Positions 8,811-18,579 of a stretch of DNA of 64,000 bases are shown here, in pieces. The DNA lies in contig NZ_CP087719.1 in the NCBI RefSeq assembly GCF_020991085.1, positions 1 to 64,000 on the forward strand. The letters run 5' to 3'. Origin of the DNA: Roseomonas sp. OT10 (GTDB lineage: Bacteria; Pseudomonadota; Alphaproteobacteria; Acetobacterales; Acetobacteraceae). The position numbers and the translations under genes are program-made. Below the pieces are notes generated by a model, which had not been told where the DNA came from, searched no databases, and worked only from the letters and a program-made list of their open reading frames with translations. How positions within the stretch are numbered: the first letter of the stretch is position 1; the number at the start of each line of letters is the position of its first letter.

Positions 8811-9791
8811 GTGACGGCAGCTCACCAGAAATCGGAGGCGATCCTTCGCGGGGCTCGGATGCTGCGCACTGCGCTCGGCCCGGCGATCGCCACGTTTTTG
8901 GAAGACCCCGCGATCGTCGAGGTGATGCTCAACCCCGACGGGCGGCTCTGGGTCGACCGGTTGTCGGAAGGTCTCTCCGACACCGGTGAACGCCTATCTC
9001 CAGCCGACGGCGAACGCATAGTTCGACTTGTCGCGCATCACGTCGGGGCCGAGGTTCATGCCGGGGCGCCTCGCGTCTCCGCCGAACTGCCTGAAACAGG
9101 GGAGCGGTTTGAGGGCCTTCTGCCGCCGGTGGTGTCCGCGCCGGCTTTCGCGATCAGGAAGCCAGCCGTCGCCGTGTTCACGCTCGATGACTATGTCGCG
9201 GCAGGCATCATGCTGTCCGACCAAGCCGAAACGCTGCGTCAGGCCGTTCTTCATAGGCGGAACATTCTCGTAGCCGGCGGCACCTCCACCGGTAAGACCA
9301 CGCTCACGAACGCCCTGTTAGCGGAGGTATCGAAGACTTCCGATCGCGTCGTGTTGATCGAGGACACCCGTGAACTGCAATGCGCCGCGCCAAACCTGGT
9401 CGCAATGCGCACGAAGGACGGCGTCGCTTCTCTCTCCGATCTTGTCCGTTCCTCGCTGCGTCTTCGTCCCGACCGCATCCCGATCGGCGAGGTGCGCGGT
9501 GCAGAGGCGCTCGATCTGCTGAAGGCCTGGGGCACTGGGCATCCCGGCGGCGTCGGCACGATCCACGCCGGCACCGCCATCGGCGCTCTTCGCCGGATGG
9601 AGCAACTCATCCAGGAAGCCGTCGTCACGGTTCCGCGCGCGCTGATCGCCGAGACCATTGATCTGGTTGCGGTGCTCTCCGGCCGCGGCTCCTCGCGCCG
9701 CCTGGCCGAGCTTGCCCGCGTCGAAGGCCTGGGCCCCGACGGTGACTACTGCGTCACTCCAACAATTCCGTCCATCTCAGGAGACAGGTAA
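8811..9791 (+). CDS. trbB: P-type conjugative transfer ATPase TrbB
   Basis: A 326-residue VirB11-like hexameric ATPase. The N-terminal domain runs to about residue 130; Walker A GGTSTGKT is at 156-163. [11 protein letters not shown] (Asp box), [15 protein letters not shown] (Walker B region) and [14 protein letters not shown] (His box) follow. It powers assembly and DNA transfer at the inner membrane. The start is GTG, read from the conserved [23 protein letters not shown] block. Its stop overlaps the trbC start by 1 bp. Confidence 0.95.
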   Translation: MTAAHQKSEAILRGARMLRTALGPAIATFLEDPAIVEVMLNPDGRLWVDRLSEGLSDTGERLSPADGERIVRLVAHHVGAEVHAGAPRVSAELPETGERFEGLLPPVVSAPAFAIRKPAVAVFTLDDYVAAGIMLSDQAETLRQAVLHRRNILVAGGTSTGKTTLTNALLAEVSKTSDRVVLIEDTRELQCAAPNLVAMRTKDGVASLSDLVRSSLRLRPDRIPIGEVRGAEALDLLKAWGTGHPGGVGTIHAGTAIGALRRMEQLIQEAVVTVPRALIAETIDLVAVLSGRGSSRRLAELARVEGLGPDGDYCVTPTIPSISGDR

Positions 9792-10123
9792 TGATCAAGC
9801 ATGCCCTGCGCATCCGCCGTCACATCGCCACGGCGGCTTCCGTCACTTTCATTTCCATAGCCCTCGCACCTGCCGCTCATGCGTCCGGTTCGTCGATGCC
9901 ATGGGAAGCTCCCCTGCAGTCGATTCTCGAATCGATCGAGGGCCCGGTCGCAAAGATCATCGCGGTGATGATCATCATCATCACCGGCCTGACTCTCGCC
10001 TTCGGCGACACGTCGGGCGGAGCGCGCCGCCTGATCCAGATCGTGTTCGGCCTGTCGATCGCCTTCGCCGCGTCGAGCTTCTTCCTGTCGTTCTTCTCGT
10101 TCGGCGGCGGGGCGCTTGTCTGA
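9791..10123 (+). CDS. trbC: Conjugal transfer pilin TrbC
   Basis: A 110-residue pilin precursor. A signal-like N terminus ends near residue 35 (APAAHASGSSMPW). Two hydrophobic helices follow: IAVMIIIITGLTLAFG and FGLSIAFAASSFFLSFFSFG. In RP4 the mature product is cyclised by TraF, and a TraF gene is present upstream. It overlaps trbB and trbD by single bases, so expression is coupled. Confidence 0.93.
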   Translation: MIKHALRIRRHIATAASVTFISIALAPAAHASGSSMPWEAPLQSILESIEGPVAKIIAVMIIIITGLTLAFGDTSGGARRLIQIVFGLSIAFAASSFFLSFFSFGGGALV

Positions 10124-10404
10124 TGGCCGTTGGAGCGGATCATAGCGCGGACGTGCCGGGCTTTTCCGTGCCGGTTCATCGTGCGCTGACCGAGCACATC
10201 CTGCTCGGCGGTGCGCCGCGCTCGCTCGCGATCCTCAATGGCACCCTGGCCGCCGCGCTTGGCTTGGGCCTTCGCCTTTGGCTGGTCGGGCTGGCGCTAT
10301 GGGCAGTCGGCCACTTCGCCGCCGTCTGGGCGGCCAAACGTGATGCGCAATTTGTCGACGTCGTGCGCAAACATCTGCGCATCCCCGGCCACTTGGCGAC
10401 TTGA
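10123..10404 (+). CDS. trbD: Conjugal transfer protein TrbD
   Basis: A 93-residue VirB3-like inner-membrane protein. It opens MAVGADHSADVPGFSVPVHRAL and has one or two membrane helices in GTLAAALGLGLRLWLVGLALWAVGHF (given as a block at about 42-67). The C terminus VDVVRKHLRIPGHL is typical of TrbD. It pairs with TrbE, encoded next. The ATG overlaps the trbC stop by 1 bp. Confidence 0.92.
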   Translation: MAVGADHSADVPGFSVPVHRALTEHILLGGAPRSLAILNGTLAAALGLGLRLWLVGLALWAVGHFAAVWAAKRDAQFVDVVRKHLRIPGHLAT

Positions 10405-10418
10405 GGAGCCGGGCAGTG

Positions 10419-12869
10419 ATGAACCTATCCGAATACCGCAATCGGAATACCCGACTCGCCGACTTCCTACCCTGGGCGGCGCTCGCCGGCGAAGGCGTCG
10501 TCCTCAACAAAGACGGCAGCCTGCAGCGCTCGGCCCGCTTTCGCGGTCCTGACCTCGACAGCGCAGTGCCAGCCGAGCTCGTCGCCGTCGCTGGCCGGCT
10601 GAACAACGCCTTCCGTCGCCTCGGTTCCGGATGGGCCATATTCGTCGAAGCGCAGCGCCATGGCGCGGTGTCATATCCGGCAAGCACGTTTGCCGACAGC
10701 GCTTCGGCGCTTGTCGATGCCGAGCGCAAGGCAGACTTTGAAGAAGCCGGCGCCCATTTCGAATCCAGCTACTTCCTCACATTCCTTTATCTACCGCCAG
10801 CCGAGGATGCCGCCCGTGCCGAGACCTGGCTTTACGAGGGTCGGGACCATGCCGGCGTCGATGCGCGCGAAGTGCTCCGAAGTTTTGTCGATCGCACCGA
10901 CCGTATCCTCAACCTGATAGACGCCTTCATGCCGGAGTGCGTATGGCTCGATGACGCCGAAACGCTCACCTACCTGCATTCGACGATCTCGACGAAGCGC
11001 CATCGCGTCCGCGTGCCCGAAACGCCGATGTACCTCGACGCTTTGCTCGCCGATCAGCCGCTTACCGGCGGGCTGGAGCCCCGGCTTGGAGATGCGCACG
11101 TACGCATCCTCACTATCGTCGGCTTCCCGACCGCGACGACGCCCGGCATCCTCGACGAGCTGAACCGGCTCGCCTTTCCCTATCGCTGGTCGACCCGAGC
11201 GATCCTGCTCGACAAGACCGACGCGACCAAGCTGCTGACGAAGATCAGGCGGCAGTGGTTCGCAAAGCGCAAGTCGATCGCCGCCATTCTCAAAGAGGTG
11301 ATGACCAACGAGGCATCGGCGCTCGTTGACACTGACGCAGCCAACAAGGCCGCTGACGCTGATATGGCGCTGCAGGAACTGGGCGCCGACTATGCCGGCC
11401 AAGCCTACGTGACCGCGACCATCACCGTCTGGGACGATGATCCCCGCGTCGCGGCCGAGAAGCTCCGGCTGGTGGAAAAGGTCATTCAGGGCCGCGACTT
11501 CACGGCGATGACTGAGACCATCAATGCTGTCGACGCCTGGCTGGGCTCACTCCCCGGGCATGTCTACGCCAACGTCCGCCAGCCGCCCATCAGCACATTG
11601 AATCTCGCTCACATGATCCCGCTGTCAGCGGTGTGGGCGGGACCGGAACGGGACGAGCACTTCGATGCACCCCCACTGCTTTACGGCAGAACGGAGGGCT
11701 CGACCCCGTTCCGGCTTTCCATCCACGTCGGCGATGTCGGTCATACGCTGATCGTCGGGCCGACCGGCGCCGGTAAATCGGTGCTTCTCGCACTCATGGC
11801 GCTCCAGTTTCGCCGCTATGCACAATCTCAGGTCTTCGCCTTCGACTTCGGCGGATCGATCCGCGCCGCGGCGCTCGCCATGCAGGGCGACTGGCATGAT
11901 CTCGGCGGCGGTTTGACCGAGGGTTCCGAGGAGAGTGTGTCGCTCCAGCCGCTCGCCCGCATCGACGACGTCGCCGAGCGCGCCTGGGCCTCCGACTGGC
12001 TGATCGCGATCCTCTCCCGAGAGAGCGTGCCGGTCACGCCCGAGGTCAAGGAGCATCTGTGGTCAGCGCTTTCGTCGTTGGCGTCAGCGCCGGTCGCCGA
12101 GCGCACGTTGACCGGGCTGTCGGTACTTCTCCAGTCCAATGACCTGAAACAGGCGCTACGACCCTACTGCGTCGGCGGCCCCTATGGCCGGCTGTTGGAC
12201 GCTGAGGCCGAGCATCTCGGCGAGGCGCATGTCCAGGCTTTCGAGACCGAAGGTCTGATCGGCACCGGTGCAGCGGCAGCGGTGCTCGCCTATCTCTTCC
12301 ATCGCATCGAGGACCGCCTCGACGGCCGGCCAACACTCCTGATCGTGGATGAAGGTTGGCTCGCCCTCGACGACGACGGCTTCGCCGGACAACTCCGCGA
12401 ATGGCTGAAGACGCTGCGCAAGAAAAACGCCAGCGTCATCTTCGCCACCCAGTCGCTCTCCGACATCGACGGCTCTGCGATAGCGCCGGCCATCATCGAG
12501 AGCTGCCAAACGCGCATCCTCCTGCCGAACGAGCGCGCGGTCGAGCCGCAGATCACCGCGATTTATCGCCGCTTCGGTCTCAACGACCGGCAGATCGAAA
12601 TCCTCGCGCGGGCAACGCCCAAGCGAGACTATTACTGCCAATCGCGACGGGGCAATCGCCTGTTCGAGCTGGGCCTGTCGGATGTGGCGCTGGCGCTGTG
12701 CGCAGCCTCATCCAAACAGCATCAAGCGATGATCGCCGATGTCCACGCCCGAAGCGGCACCGAGGGGTTCCTCGCCGAGTGGCTGGCGGCCAACCGACTC
12801 GACTGGGCTGCCGACCTGATCACCGACCTCACCAACGTCAATCAACGAGACCCGGAGGCACGTCCATGA
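10419..12869 (+). CDS. trbE: Conjugal transfer ATPase TrbE
   Basis: An 816-residue VirB4-like ATPase, the largest motor of the channel. Walker A is GPTGAGKS at 447-454; Walker B is TLLIVDEGWLALDDD, followed by the conserved IFATQSLSDIDGSAI. The N-terminal CagE/VirB4 domain covers about 150-420. ATG 10419 is preferred over the TTG at 10401 because GAGGAG lies 11-16 bp upstream and the protein then begins MNLSEYRNRN. It energises pilus and channel assembly at the inner membrane. Confidence 0.95.
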   Translation: MNLSEYRNRNTRLADFLPWAALAGEGVVLNKDGSLQRSARFRGPDLDSAVPAELVAVAGRLNNAFRRLGSGWAIFVEAQRHGAVSYPASTFADSASALVDAERKADFEEAGAHFESSYFLTFLYLPPAEDAARAETWLYEGRDHAGVDAREVLRSFVDRTDRILNLIDAFMPECVWLDDAETLTYLHSTISTKRHRVRVPETPMYLDALLADQPLTGGLEPRLGDAHVRILTIVGFPTATTPGILDELNRLAFPYRWSTRAILLDKTDATKLLTKIRRQWFAKRKSIAAILKEVMTNEASALVDTDAANKAADADMALQELGADYAGQAYVTATITVWDDDPRVAAEKLRLVEKVIQGRDFTAMTETINAVDAWLGSLPGHVYANVRQPPISTLNLAHMIPLSAVWAGPERDEHFDAPPLLYGRTEGSTPFRLSIHVGDVGHTLIVGPTGAGKSVLLALMALQFRRYAQSQVFAFDFGGSIRAAALAMQGDWHDLGGGLTEGSEESVSLQPLARIDDVAERAWASDWLIAILSRESVPVTPEVKEHLWSALSSLASAPVAERTLTGLSVLLQSNDLKQALRPYCVGGPYGRLLDAEAEHLGEAHVQAFETEGLIGTGAAAAVLAYLFHRIEDRLDGRPTLLIVDEGWLALDDDGFAGQLREWLKTLRKKNASVIFATQSLSDIDGSAIAPAIIESCQTRILLPNERAVEPQITAIYRRFGLNDRQIEILARATPKRDYYCQSRRGNRLFELGLSDVALALCAASSKQHQAMIADVHARSGTEGFLAEWLAANRLDWAADLITDLTNVNQRDPEARP

Positions 12870-13636
12870 CACGTCTGATTCAAACCCACAGTCGCGCACT
12901 GCGCGTGACGGCCGCACTCCTCGCGGTCCCGCTCGCACTTTCACCGGTCCTCAGCACCCCGGCTGCCGCTCAGTGGATCGTCTACGACCCAACGAACTAT
13001 GCCCAGAACGTCCTCACTGCGGCGCGGACCCTCCAGCAGGTGAATCAGCAGATCACTCAGCTTCAGAACGAAGCTCAGATGCTGATCAATCAGGCGCGTA
13101 ATCTTGCCAGCCTCCCGCACTCTTCGCTTCAGCAGCTTCAACAGTCGGTTCAGCGGACGCAACAGCTTCTGAGCGAGGCGCAGGGGATAGCCCTTAACGT
13201 CCAACAGATCGACCGAGCATTCCAGACCACCTATGGCAATGCCTCGATGTCCGCCTCGGATCAGGCGCTCGTCACACAGGCGCGGGAGCGCTGGCAGAAC
13301 ACTGTCGGTGGTCTGCAGGACGCTATGCGAGTCCAGGCGGCTGTTGTCGGCAACATCGACACCAACCGTACGGAGATGTCAGCGCTTATCGGCCAAAGCC
13401 AGGGCGCGACGGGGGCGTTGCAGGCGACGCAGGCCGGCAATCAACTGCTCGCACTGCAGGCCCAACAGCTCGCCGACCTCACCGCCGTCGTCGCCGCTAA
13501 CGGGCGCGCTCAGAGCCTATCCGAAGCCGAGCGCGCCGCAGCGGCGGAACAGGGTCGTGAGCAGCGCCGTCGCTTTCTCACGCCCGGCAGCGGCTACCAG
13601 CCGGGCAATGCGCGCATGTTCCCGAACGGCAATTGA
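12866..13636 (+). CDS. trbJ: P-type conjugative transfer protein TrbJ
   Basis: A 256-residue periplasmic protein, VirB5-like, with a signal peptide ending near residue 36 (STPAAAQWIVYD). The conserved WIVYDPTNYAQNVLTAARTL is followed by long Gln-rich coiled coils at about 55-125 (QQVNQQITQLQNEAQMLI). It is thought to sit at the pilus tip. The ATG overlaps the trbE stop by 4 bp. Confidence 0.93.
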   Translation: MTRLIQTHSRALRVTAALLAVPLALSPVLSTPAAAQWIVYDPTNYAQNVLTAARTLQQVNQQITQLQNEAQMLINQARNLASLPHSSLQQLQQSVQRTQQLLSEAQGIALNVQQIDRAFQTTYGNASMSASDQALVTQARERWQNTVGGLQDAMRVQAAVVGNIDTNRTEMSALIGQSQGATGALQATQAGNQLLALQAQQLADLTAVVAANGRAQSLSEAERAAAAEQGREQRRRFLTPGSGYQPGNARMFPNGN

Positions 13637-13647
13637 GGGGACCGACC

Positions 13648-14034
13648 GTGGACGGCAAATTGGTCGCTCGGATGGGCGCGGTGATTTTCGTCGCGGTTGC
13701 GGTCACCGCGACCGCGATCGAGATGTCCCGGAAAGAGGAAGTGCCTGAGGCTTGGTCGTCCGGACGAACGCCTCAAGAAACTGCGGATCCCCTGCGCGAC
13801 GCGCTCATCCGCTGCCAGGCACTCGGCGAAGAAGGTCCGCGAGACCCCGCCTGCCGCCGGGCGTGGGCCGAGAACCGACACCGCTTTCTCGCGCCCGGTT
13901 CTCGTCCCGTCGAGCGCTTGCCGGACGTAGCATCACCCATCGGTGACGTCTTCAGCCCTCAACCACGAGGGACAGACGCGCAAGATCACGCGCCGACCGC
14001 GCCGAGCACGCCACAGATCAACGAAGCGCGATAG
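13648..14034 (+). CDS. TrbK-alt family putative entry-exclusion protein
   Basis: A 128-residue protein with a single N-terminal hydrophobic segment (ARMGAVIFVAVAVTATAIEM). A short Cys-containing repeat follows: DALIRCQALGEEGPRDPACRRAWAENRHRFL. That pattern marks the TrbK-alt family, which replaces lipoprotein TrbK between trbJ and trbL in alphaproteobacterial elements and is presumed to block redundant entry. The GTG at 13648 is preferred to the TTG at 13633 because GAGGGGA lies 7-13 bp upstream. Confidence 0.82.
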   Translation: MDGKLVARMGAVIFVAVAVTATAIEMSRKEEVPEAWSSGRTPQETADPLRDALIRCQALGEEGPRDPACRRAWAENRHRFLAPGSRPVERLPDVASPIGDVFSPQPRGTDAQDHAPTAPSTPQINEAR

Positions 14035-14038
14035 CATC

Positions 14039-15394
14039 ATGGGCAACACCGGGGTCATCGACCACTTCCTCGAGGTCTTCACTCGCTACATCGACAGCGG
14101 GTTCGGCCTGCTTAGCGGAGAGGTCGCCTTCATCGCCACGACCCTGATCGTCATCGACGTGACGCTCGCTGCACTGTTCTGGAGCTGGGGCGCCGACGAC
14201 GACATCATGGCGCGGCTGGTGAAGAAAACGCTCTTCGTCGGCGTCTTCGCCTACATCATCGGCAACTGGAACAACCTCGCACGTATCGTCTTCGAGAGCT
14301 TCGCCGGTCTCGGGCTGAAGGCGAGTGGCACCGGATTTTCAACTGCGGACCTCATGCGCCCGGGAAGAGTCGCGCAGACCGGCCTAGACGCCGGTCGACC
14401 ATTGCTCGACTCCATCTCCAGCCTGATGGGCTACTGGTCGTTCTTCGAGAACTTCATCCAGATTGCCTGCATGTTTCTTGCCTGGGCGCTGGTCCTGCTC
14501 GCCTTCTTCATTCTCGCCATCCAGCTGTTCGTCACCCTCATTGAATTCAAGCTGACGACGCTCGCCGGCTTCGTCCTGATCCCGTTCGGCCTGTTCGGCA
14601 AATCCGCGTTTATGGCCGAGCGCGTGCTCGGCAACGTCATCTCCTCCGGCATCAAGGTTCTGGTCCTCGCGGTCATCATCGGCATCGGGTCAACGCTCTT
14701 CTCAGAGTTCACTTCCGGTTTTGGCGGGCAGAATCCGTCGATCGACGAAGCCATGGCGATCGTGCTGGCCGCGTTGTCACTTCTCGGCCTCGGCATTTTT
14801 GGTCCCGGAATCGCCACCGGGCTCGTTTCTGGCGGCCCGCAGCTCAGTGCAGGCGCGGCGATAGGAACCGGCCTCGCAGCGGGCGGCGTGGTCGCTCTTG
14901 GCGCCGGCGCCGTCGGTGCAGCAGCCTCCGGCGGCGCGGCCTTGGCAGGCGGTGCGGCAGCCGCAGCTCGTGGTGGCGCCGCCATCGCGGGTGGAGCGTC
15001 CACAGCCTACAGCCTTGGCGCAGCCGGACAGTCCGGCGCGGCCGGGGTGGCCTCCGGCCTCGGAGGCGTTGCGCGTGCAGGCGGCAGCGCGGCTGTCTCA
15101 CCTCTGCGCCGTGCCGCATCGCGCGCTGCCGACACAATGAGGTCAAGCTTCAACGCAGGCGGCAAAGCGGCGTTCGAAGCGACAGGCGGAACGTCCACCA
15201 TGGGCTCGATAGGGGGTGATGCCGCCAGCGATGGCGCGGCGCCTGCGAGCGCTGGCGGGCCGCCGGCTTGGGCGCAGAGAATGCGCCGGTCCCAGCAAAT
15301 GACTCACGCCGCCCAGGCCACGGCTCATGCCGTCCGCTCTGGCGACGCCCATGGCGGCGGTTCCTCGGTAAATCTGACTCAAGGCGACCGCTAA
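14039..15394 (+). CDS. trbL: P-type conjugative transfer protein TrbL
   Basis: A 451-residue polytopic inner-membrane protein, VirB6-like. Five to six hydrophobic segments lie in residues 25-265. The last 180 residues are low-complexity Ala/Gly (GAGAVGAAASGGAALAGGAA and similar). The family start MGNTGVIDHFLEVFTRYID at ATG 14039 was chosen over an upstream frame opening at 13943. The protein forms part of the inner-membrane DNA path. Confidence 0.93.
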   Translation: MGNTGVIDHFLEVFTRYIDSGFGLLSGEVAFIATTLIVIDVTLAALFWSWGADDDIMARLVKKTLFVGVFAYIIGNWNNLARIVFESFAGLGLKASGTGFSTADLMRPGRVAQTGLDAGRPLLDSISSLMGYWSFFENFIQIACMFLAWALVLLAFFILAIQLFVTLIEFKLTTLAGFVLIPFGLFGKSAFMAERVLGNVISSGIKVLVLAVIIGIGSTLFSEFTSGFGGQNPSIDEAMAIVLAALSLLGLGIFGPGIATGLVSGGPQLSAGAAIGTGLAAGGVVALGAGAVGAAASGGAALAGGAAAAARGGAAIAGGASTAYSLGAAGQSGAAGVASGLGGVARAGGSAAVSPLRRAASRAADTMRSSFNAGGKAAFEATGGTSTMGSIGGDAASDGAAPASAGGPPAWAQRMRRSQQMTHAAQATAHAVRSGDAHGGGSSVNLTQGDR

Positions 15395-16077
15395 TGTTCA
15401 AACGACCATCCACTCACTACGGCAAGGCACCCGAGCCGGAGACGCCGTATCAACGTGCTGCCCAAGTCTGGGACGATCGGATCGGGGCCTCCAGGATCCA
15501 GGCGAAAAACTGGCGGCTGATGGCTTTCGGCTCGCTGATCCTTACGGCGGGGTTCGCCACCGCCCTCGTCGTGCAATCAGCTCGCGGGACCGTCGTGCCG
15601 TGGGTCGTGCAGGTCGATCGACTGGGTCAGTCCCAGGCGGTCGCACCCGCCGAGGCCGACTTCCGGCCCACCGATCCACAAATCGCCTTTCATCTCGCGC
15701 GCTTCATCGAACAGGTTCGCAGCATCCCGGCGGACGCGATCATCGTGCGCCAGAACTGGCTACGGGCGTACGACTTCACCACTGATCGCGGCGCCATGGC
15801 GCTCAACGACTATGCTCGCTCGAACGACCCGTTCACGCGGGTCGGCCGACAGCAGGTTGCTGTCGATGTCTCAAGCGTCATCCGCGCCTCGCCCGACAGC
15901 TTCCGCGTCGCCTGGGTCGAGCGCCGCTATGAGAACGGCCAGCTCGCCGAGACCACGCGCTGGACCGCGATCCTGACGATCGTCGTGCAGGTCCCCCGCA
16001 ACGCCGATCGGCTGAGGGCAAACCCGCTCGGCATCTATGTCAACGCCATCAATTGGTCACGGGAGCTTGGGCAATGA
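15394..16077 (+). CDS. trbF: Conjugal transfer protein TrbF
   Basis: A 227-residue VirB8-like assembly factor. Conserved N-terminal PYQRAAQVWDDRIGASRIQA precedes one membrane anchor at about 45-66 (LMAFGSLILTAGFATALVVQ). A periplasmic domain follows with RQNWLRAYDFTTDRGA. It bridges the inner-membrane motors and the outer-membrane core. The start overlaps the trbL stop by 1 bp and the stop overlaps trbG. Confidence 0.94.
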   Translation: MFKRPSTHYGKAPEPETPYQRAAQVWDDRIGASRIQAKNWRLMAFGSLILTAGFATALVVQSARGTVVPWVVQVDRLGQSQAVAPAEADFRPTDPQIAFHLARFIEQVRSIPADAIIVRQNWLRAYDFTTDRGAMALNDYARSNDPFTRVGRQQVAVDVSSVIRASPDSFRVAWVERRYENGQLAETTRWTAILTIVVQVPRNADRLRANPLGIYVNAINWSRELGQ

Positions 16078-17123
16078 AGCCGTCTTTCCGTAAAGCCGGA
16101 AACCCGGCTTCACACGCACTTGTAAACCCGGCTCTCCGCAGAGCCGCAATCCCGATGGTCCTGCTGGCGACAACTGCGCTCGCGGGCTGCGCCACCACGA
16201 ACCCACCGCCCGAGATCTCCTACGACAACGCGGCTCCCGCCGTGCAGACCGTCGATCCGCCAGCGCCTGTCACCGTGGTCGAACTGCCGCGGCCGCTGCC
16301 GCTACCCGGCCAGTTGCAGCGTGTGCCGGAGACGCGACGCGCGCCCGAGCCCGCCAACCCAACGGCGCGCGTCAACCAGGCTAATGAGGCGGCCCGCGTC
16401 CAGCCGGTGCGCGACGGCTTCATCAACTCCATGCAGGTCTATCCCTGGACGCAAGGCGCGCTCTATCAGGTATATACCGCTGTCGGTCAGATCACCGACA
16501 TTGCGCTTCAGCCCGGCGAACAGCTCGTCGGCGCAGGCCCTGTTGCGGCCGGGGACACGGTGCGCTGGATCATCGGCGACACCGAGAGCGGATCGGGCGC
16601 GACGCGCCAGATCCACATCCTCGTGAAGCCCACACGGGCCGACCTGATGACGAACCTGGTCATCAACACCAACATGCGCACCTATCACATGGAGTTGCGG
16701 TCGACAGAGCGAACCTACATGGCTTCAGTGTCCTGGCAGTATCCGCAGGATCAACTCATCGCGCTGCGCCGGCAGAATGCCGACGCGCAGGCCGCTCAAC
16801 CGGTTGCGAGCGGTGTCGATCTCGCGAACGTCAATTTCCGCTATGCCATCGAGGGTGACCGCGCTCCTTGGCGCCCACTGCGCGCCTTCGACGACGGTCG
16901 CCAGGTCTTCATCGAGTTTCCGCGAGGCATTGGTCAGGGCGAGATGCCGCCGCTGTTCGTCGTCGGGCCCGAGGGCAACACCTCAGAACTGGTGAACTAC
17001 CGCGTTCGCGGCCACCACATGATCGTCGATCGACTCTTCGCGGCGGCGGAACTGCGGTTCGGTTCCGGTCGCGAGCAGAAGCGCGTCAGGATCGTCCGAA
17101 CAGACGGGAGGCCCACCTCGTGA
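16074..17123 (+). CDS. trbG: Conjugal transfer protein TrbG (lipoprotein)
   Basis: A 349-residue VirB9-like outer-membrane core component. The N terminus carries a lipobox LAGC with Cys39, so it is predicted to be a lipoprotein. A Pro-rich linker precedes the VirB9 domain, visible in YPWTQGALYQVYTAVGQITD and FRYAIEGDRAPWRPLRAFDD. The last 75 residues bind TrbI in homologous systems. It overlaps trbF and trbI. Confidence 0.94.
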   Translation: MKPSFRKAGNPASHALVNPALRRAAIPMVLLATTALAGCATTNPPPEISYDNAAPAVQTVDPPAPVTVVELPRPLPLPGQLQRVPETRRAPEPANPTARVNQANEAARVQPVRDGFINSMQVYPWTQGALYQVYTAVGQITDIALQPGEQLVGAGPVAAGDTVRWIIGDTESGSGATRQIHILVKPTRADLMTNLVINTNMRTYHMELRSTERTYMASVSWQYPQDQLIALRRQNADAQAAQPVASGVDLANVNFRYAIEGDRAPWRPLRAFDDGRQVFIEFPRGIGQGEMPPLFVVGPEGNTSELVNYRVRGHHMIVDRLFAAAELRFGSGREQKRVRIVRTDGRPTS

Positions 17124-18340
17124 GCGCGAACTCGCCCCCAAATGAGGAAGTGCCAGACGATGATGCACAGCCCCTGACCGGTGAGCCGGTCGGGCCAGCG
17201 CCGATGCGTCTGCGCGCCGAACCGCCCCGCGTCACTCGACTATCGCGCAAGGTCCTCGCCGGCCTTGGTCTTGTCGCCAGCGTCGGCCTCGGCGGTGCAC
17301 TGCTCTACGCGCTGCAGACGCGCGACGCCGGTCGGCCCAACGACGAACTCTATTCGACCGAAAATCGCTCGACGGCTGACGGCTTGGCCGGCCTGCCGCG
17401 AGATTACAGTGGCGTGCCGCAGCTCGGTCCGCCCCTTCCCGGTGACCTCGGCCGGCCGATCCTCAGCACCCAGGATCGCAGACAGCCCGTGCCCGCACCC
17501 GGTATCGCCACGCCCAACCCCGGTATCAGCGCGGAAGAGCAACGCCGCCTTCAGGAAATCGAGACCGCACGCACCAGCCGTCTGTTTTCCGGATCGGAAA
17601 GCCGGGGCGCTCCCGCTGCAGCGGGAGCTGCCCCAGCACTCCCGTCCGCCCCGGATTTGGCGAGCCTCGGCCTCGCACCTCCGCCGGCCACCCCCTCCGC
17701 ACAGGAGCGTCAGAACGCTTTCCTGAACGCAGCGACCGATCGACGGACGGTGTCGCCCGATCGCGTCGTTGCTCCAGCGTCGCCAAATGTCCTTCAGGCC
17801 GGCGCAGTTATCGCAGCAGCTCTCATAACCGGCATCCGATCCGACCTTCCGGGCCAGATCACCGCTCAGGTGACCGAAAACATCTACGACAGCCCGACAG
17901 GGCGCATTCTGCTCGTGCCACAAGGCACGCGGGTTATCGGCCAGTACGATAACAATGTGCAATTCGGTCAAAGCCGCGTCCTGCTAGTCTGGAATCGACT
18001 GATTTTCCCAAATGGCCGTTCAATAGTGCTCGAGCGCCAGCCCGGCGCAGACGTCGAAGGCTATGCCGGCCTGCAGGATGGCGTCGATTACCACTGGTGG
18101 GATCTTGCCAAGGCCGCCGGCCTCTCGACTCTTCTCGGAGTCGGCGCCGAGCTCGCCGCCGACAATGACGACCGTCTCATCCAGGCGATCCGGAATGGCG
18201 GTCAAGACACGATCAACGATGCCGGTCAGCAGATCGTCAGACGGCAACTCAACGTGGCTCCAACATTGACGATCCGACCGGGATTTCCTGTGCGTGTTGT
18301 CGTGACCCGTGATCTCGTACTCGAACCTTATGGGGGCTGA
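17120..18340 (+). CDS. trbI: Conjugal transfer protein TrbI
   Basis: A 406-residue VirB10-like scaffold spanning both membranes. A cytosolic Pro/Glu-rich N terminus is followed by one membrane segment at about 43-62 (VLAGLGLVASVGLGGALLYA). A Pro-rich periplasmic region and the beta-barrel domain with YDSPTGRILLVPQGTRVIGQ complete it. It starts with GTG overlapping the trbG stop by 4 bp. It senses ATP use by the motors and opens the outer pore. Confidence 0.94.
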   Translation: MSANSPPNEEVPDDDAQPLTGEPVGPAPMRLRAEPPRVTRLSRKVLAGLGLVASVGLGGALLYALQTRDAGRPNDELYSTENRSTADGLAGLPRDYSGVPQLGPPLPGDLGRPILSTQDRRQPVPAPGIATPNPGISAEEQRRLQEIETARTSRLFSGSESRGAPAAAGAAPALPSAPDLASLGLAPPPATPSAQERQNAFLNAATDRRTVSPDRVVAPASPNVLQAGAVIAAALITGIRSDLPGQITAQVTENIYDSPTGRILLVPQGTRVIGQYDNNVQFGQSRVLLVWNRLIFPNGRSIVLERQPGADVEGYAGLQDGVDYHWWDLAKAAGLSTLLGVGAELAADNDDRLIQAIRNGGQDTINDAGQQIVRRQLNVAPTLTIRPGFPVRVVVTRDLVLEPYGG

Positions 18341-18579
18341 TGATGTCGAAGCTCAAGCTGGGGCCGATCGCCGACCAGAAGCCGATCAAGGTTCAGGTAG
18401 AGCTGCCGGCGGCTCTCCACCAAGACCTTTCTGATTACGCGGATTTGTTGGGACGCGAACAAGGCCTGCCTGCTGTCGAGCCCGCGCGGTTGATCGTACC
18501 GATGCTGCAGCGGTTCATCGCAACCGATCGAGGTTTCTCGAAGGCTAGGCGTACGAAGACCCAGAACGCCTCCGATTAG
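18340..18579 (+). CDS. DUF2274 domain protein
   Basis: A 79-residue protein of the DUF2274 family, regularly the last gene of trb operons of this type. KLGPIADQKPIKVQVELPAA and then HQDLSDYADLLGREQG look like a ribbon-helix-helix beta-helix start, so DNA binding is plausible. The start overlaps the trbI stop by 1 bp. The stop overlaps the convergent lysR stop by 4 bp. Confidence 0.85.
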   Translation: MMSKLKLGPIADQKPIKVQVELPAALHQDLSDYADLLGREQGLPAVEPARLIVPMLQRFIATDRGFSKARRTKTQNASD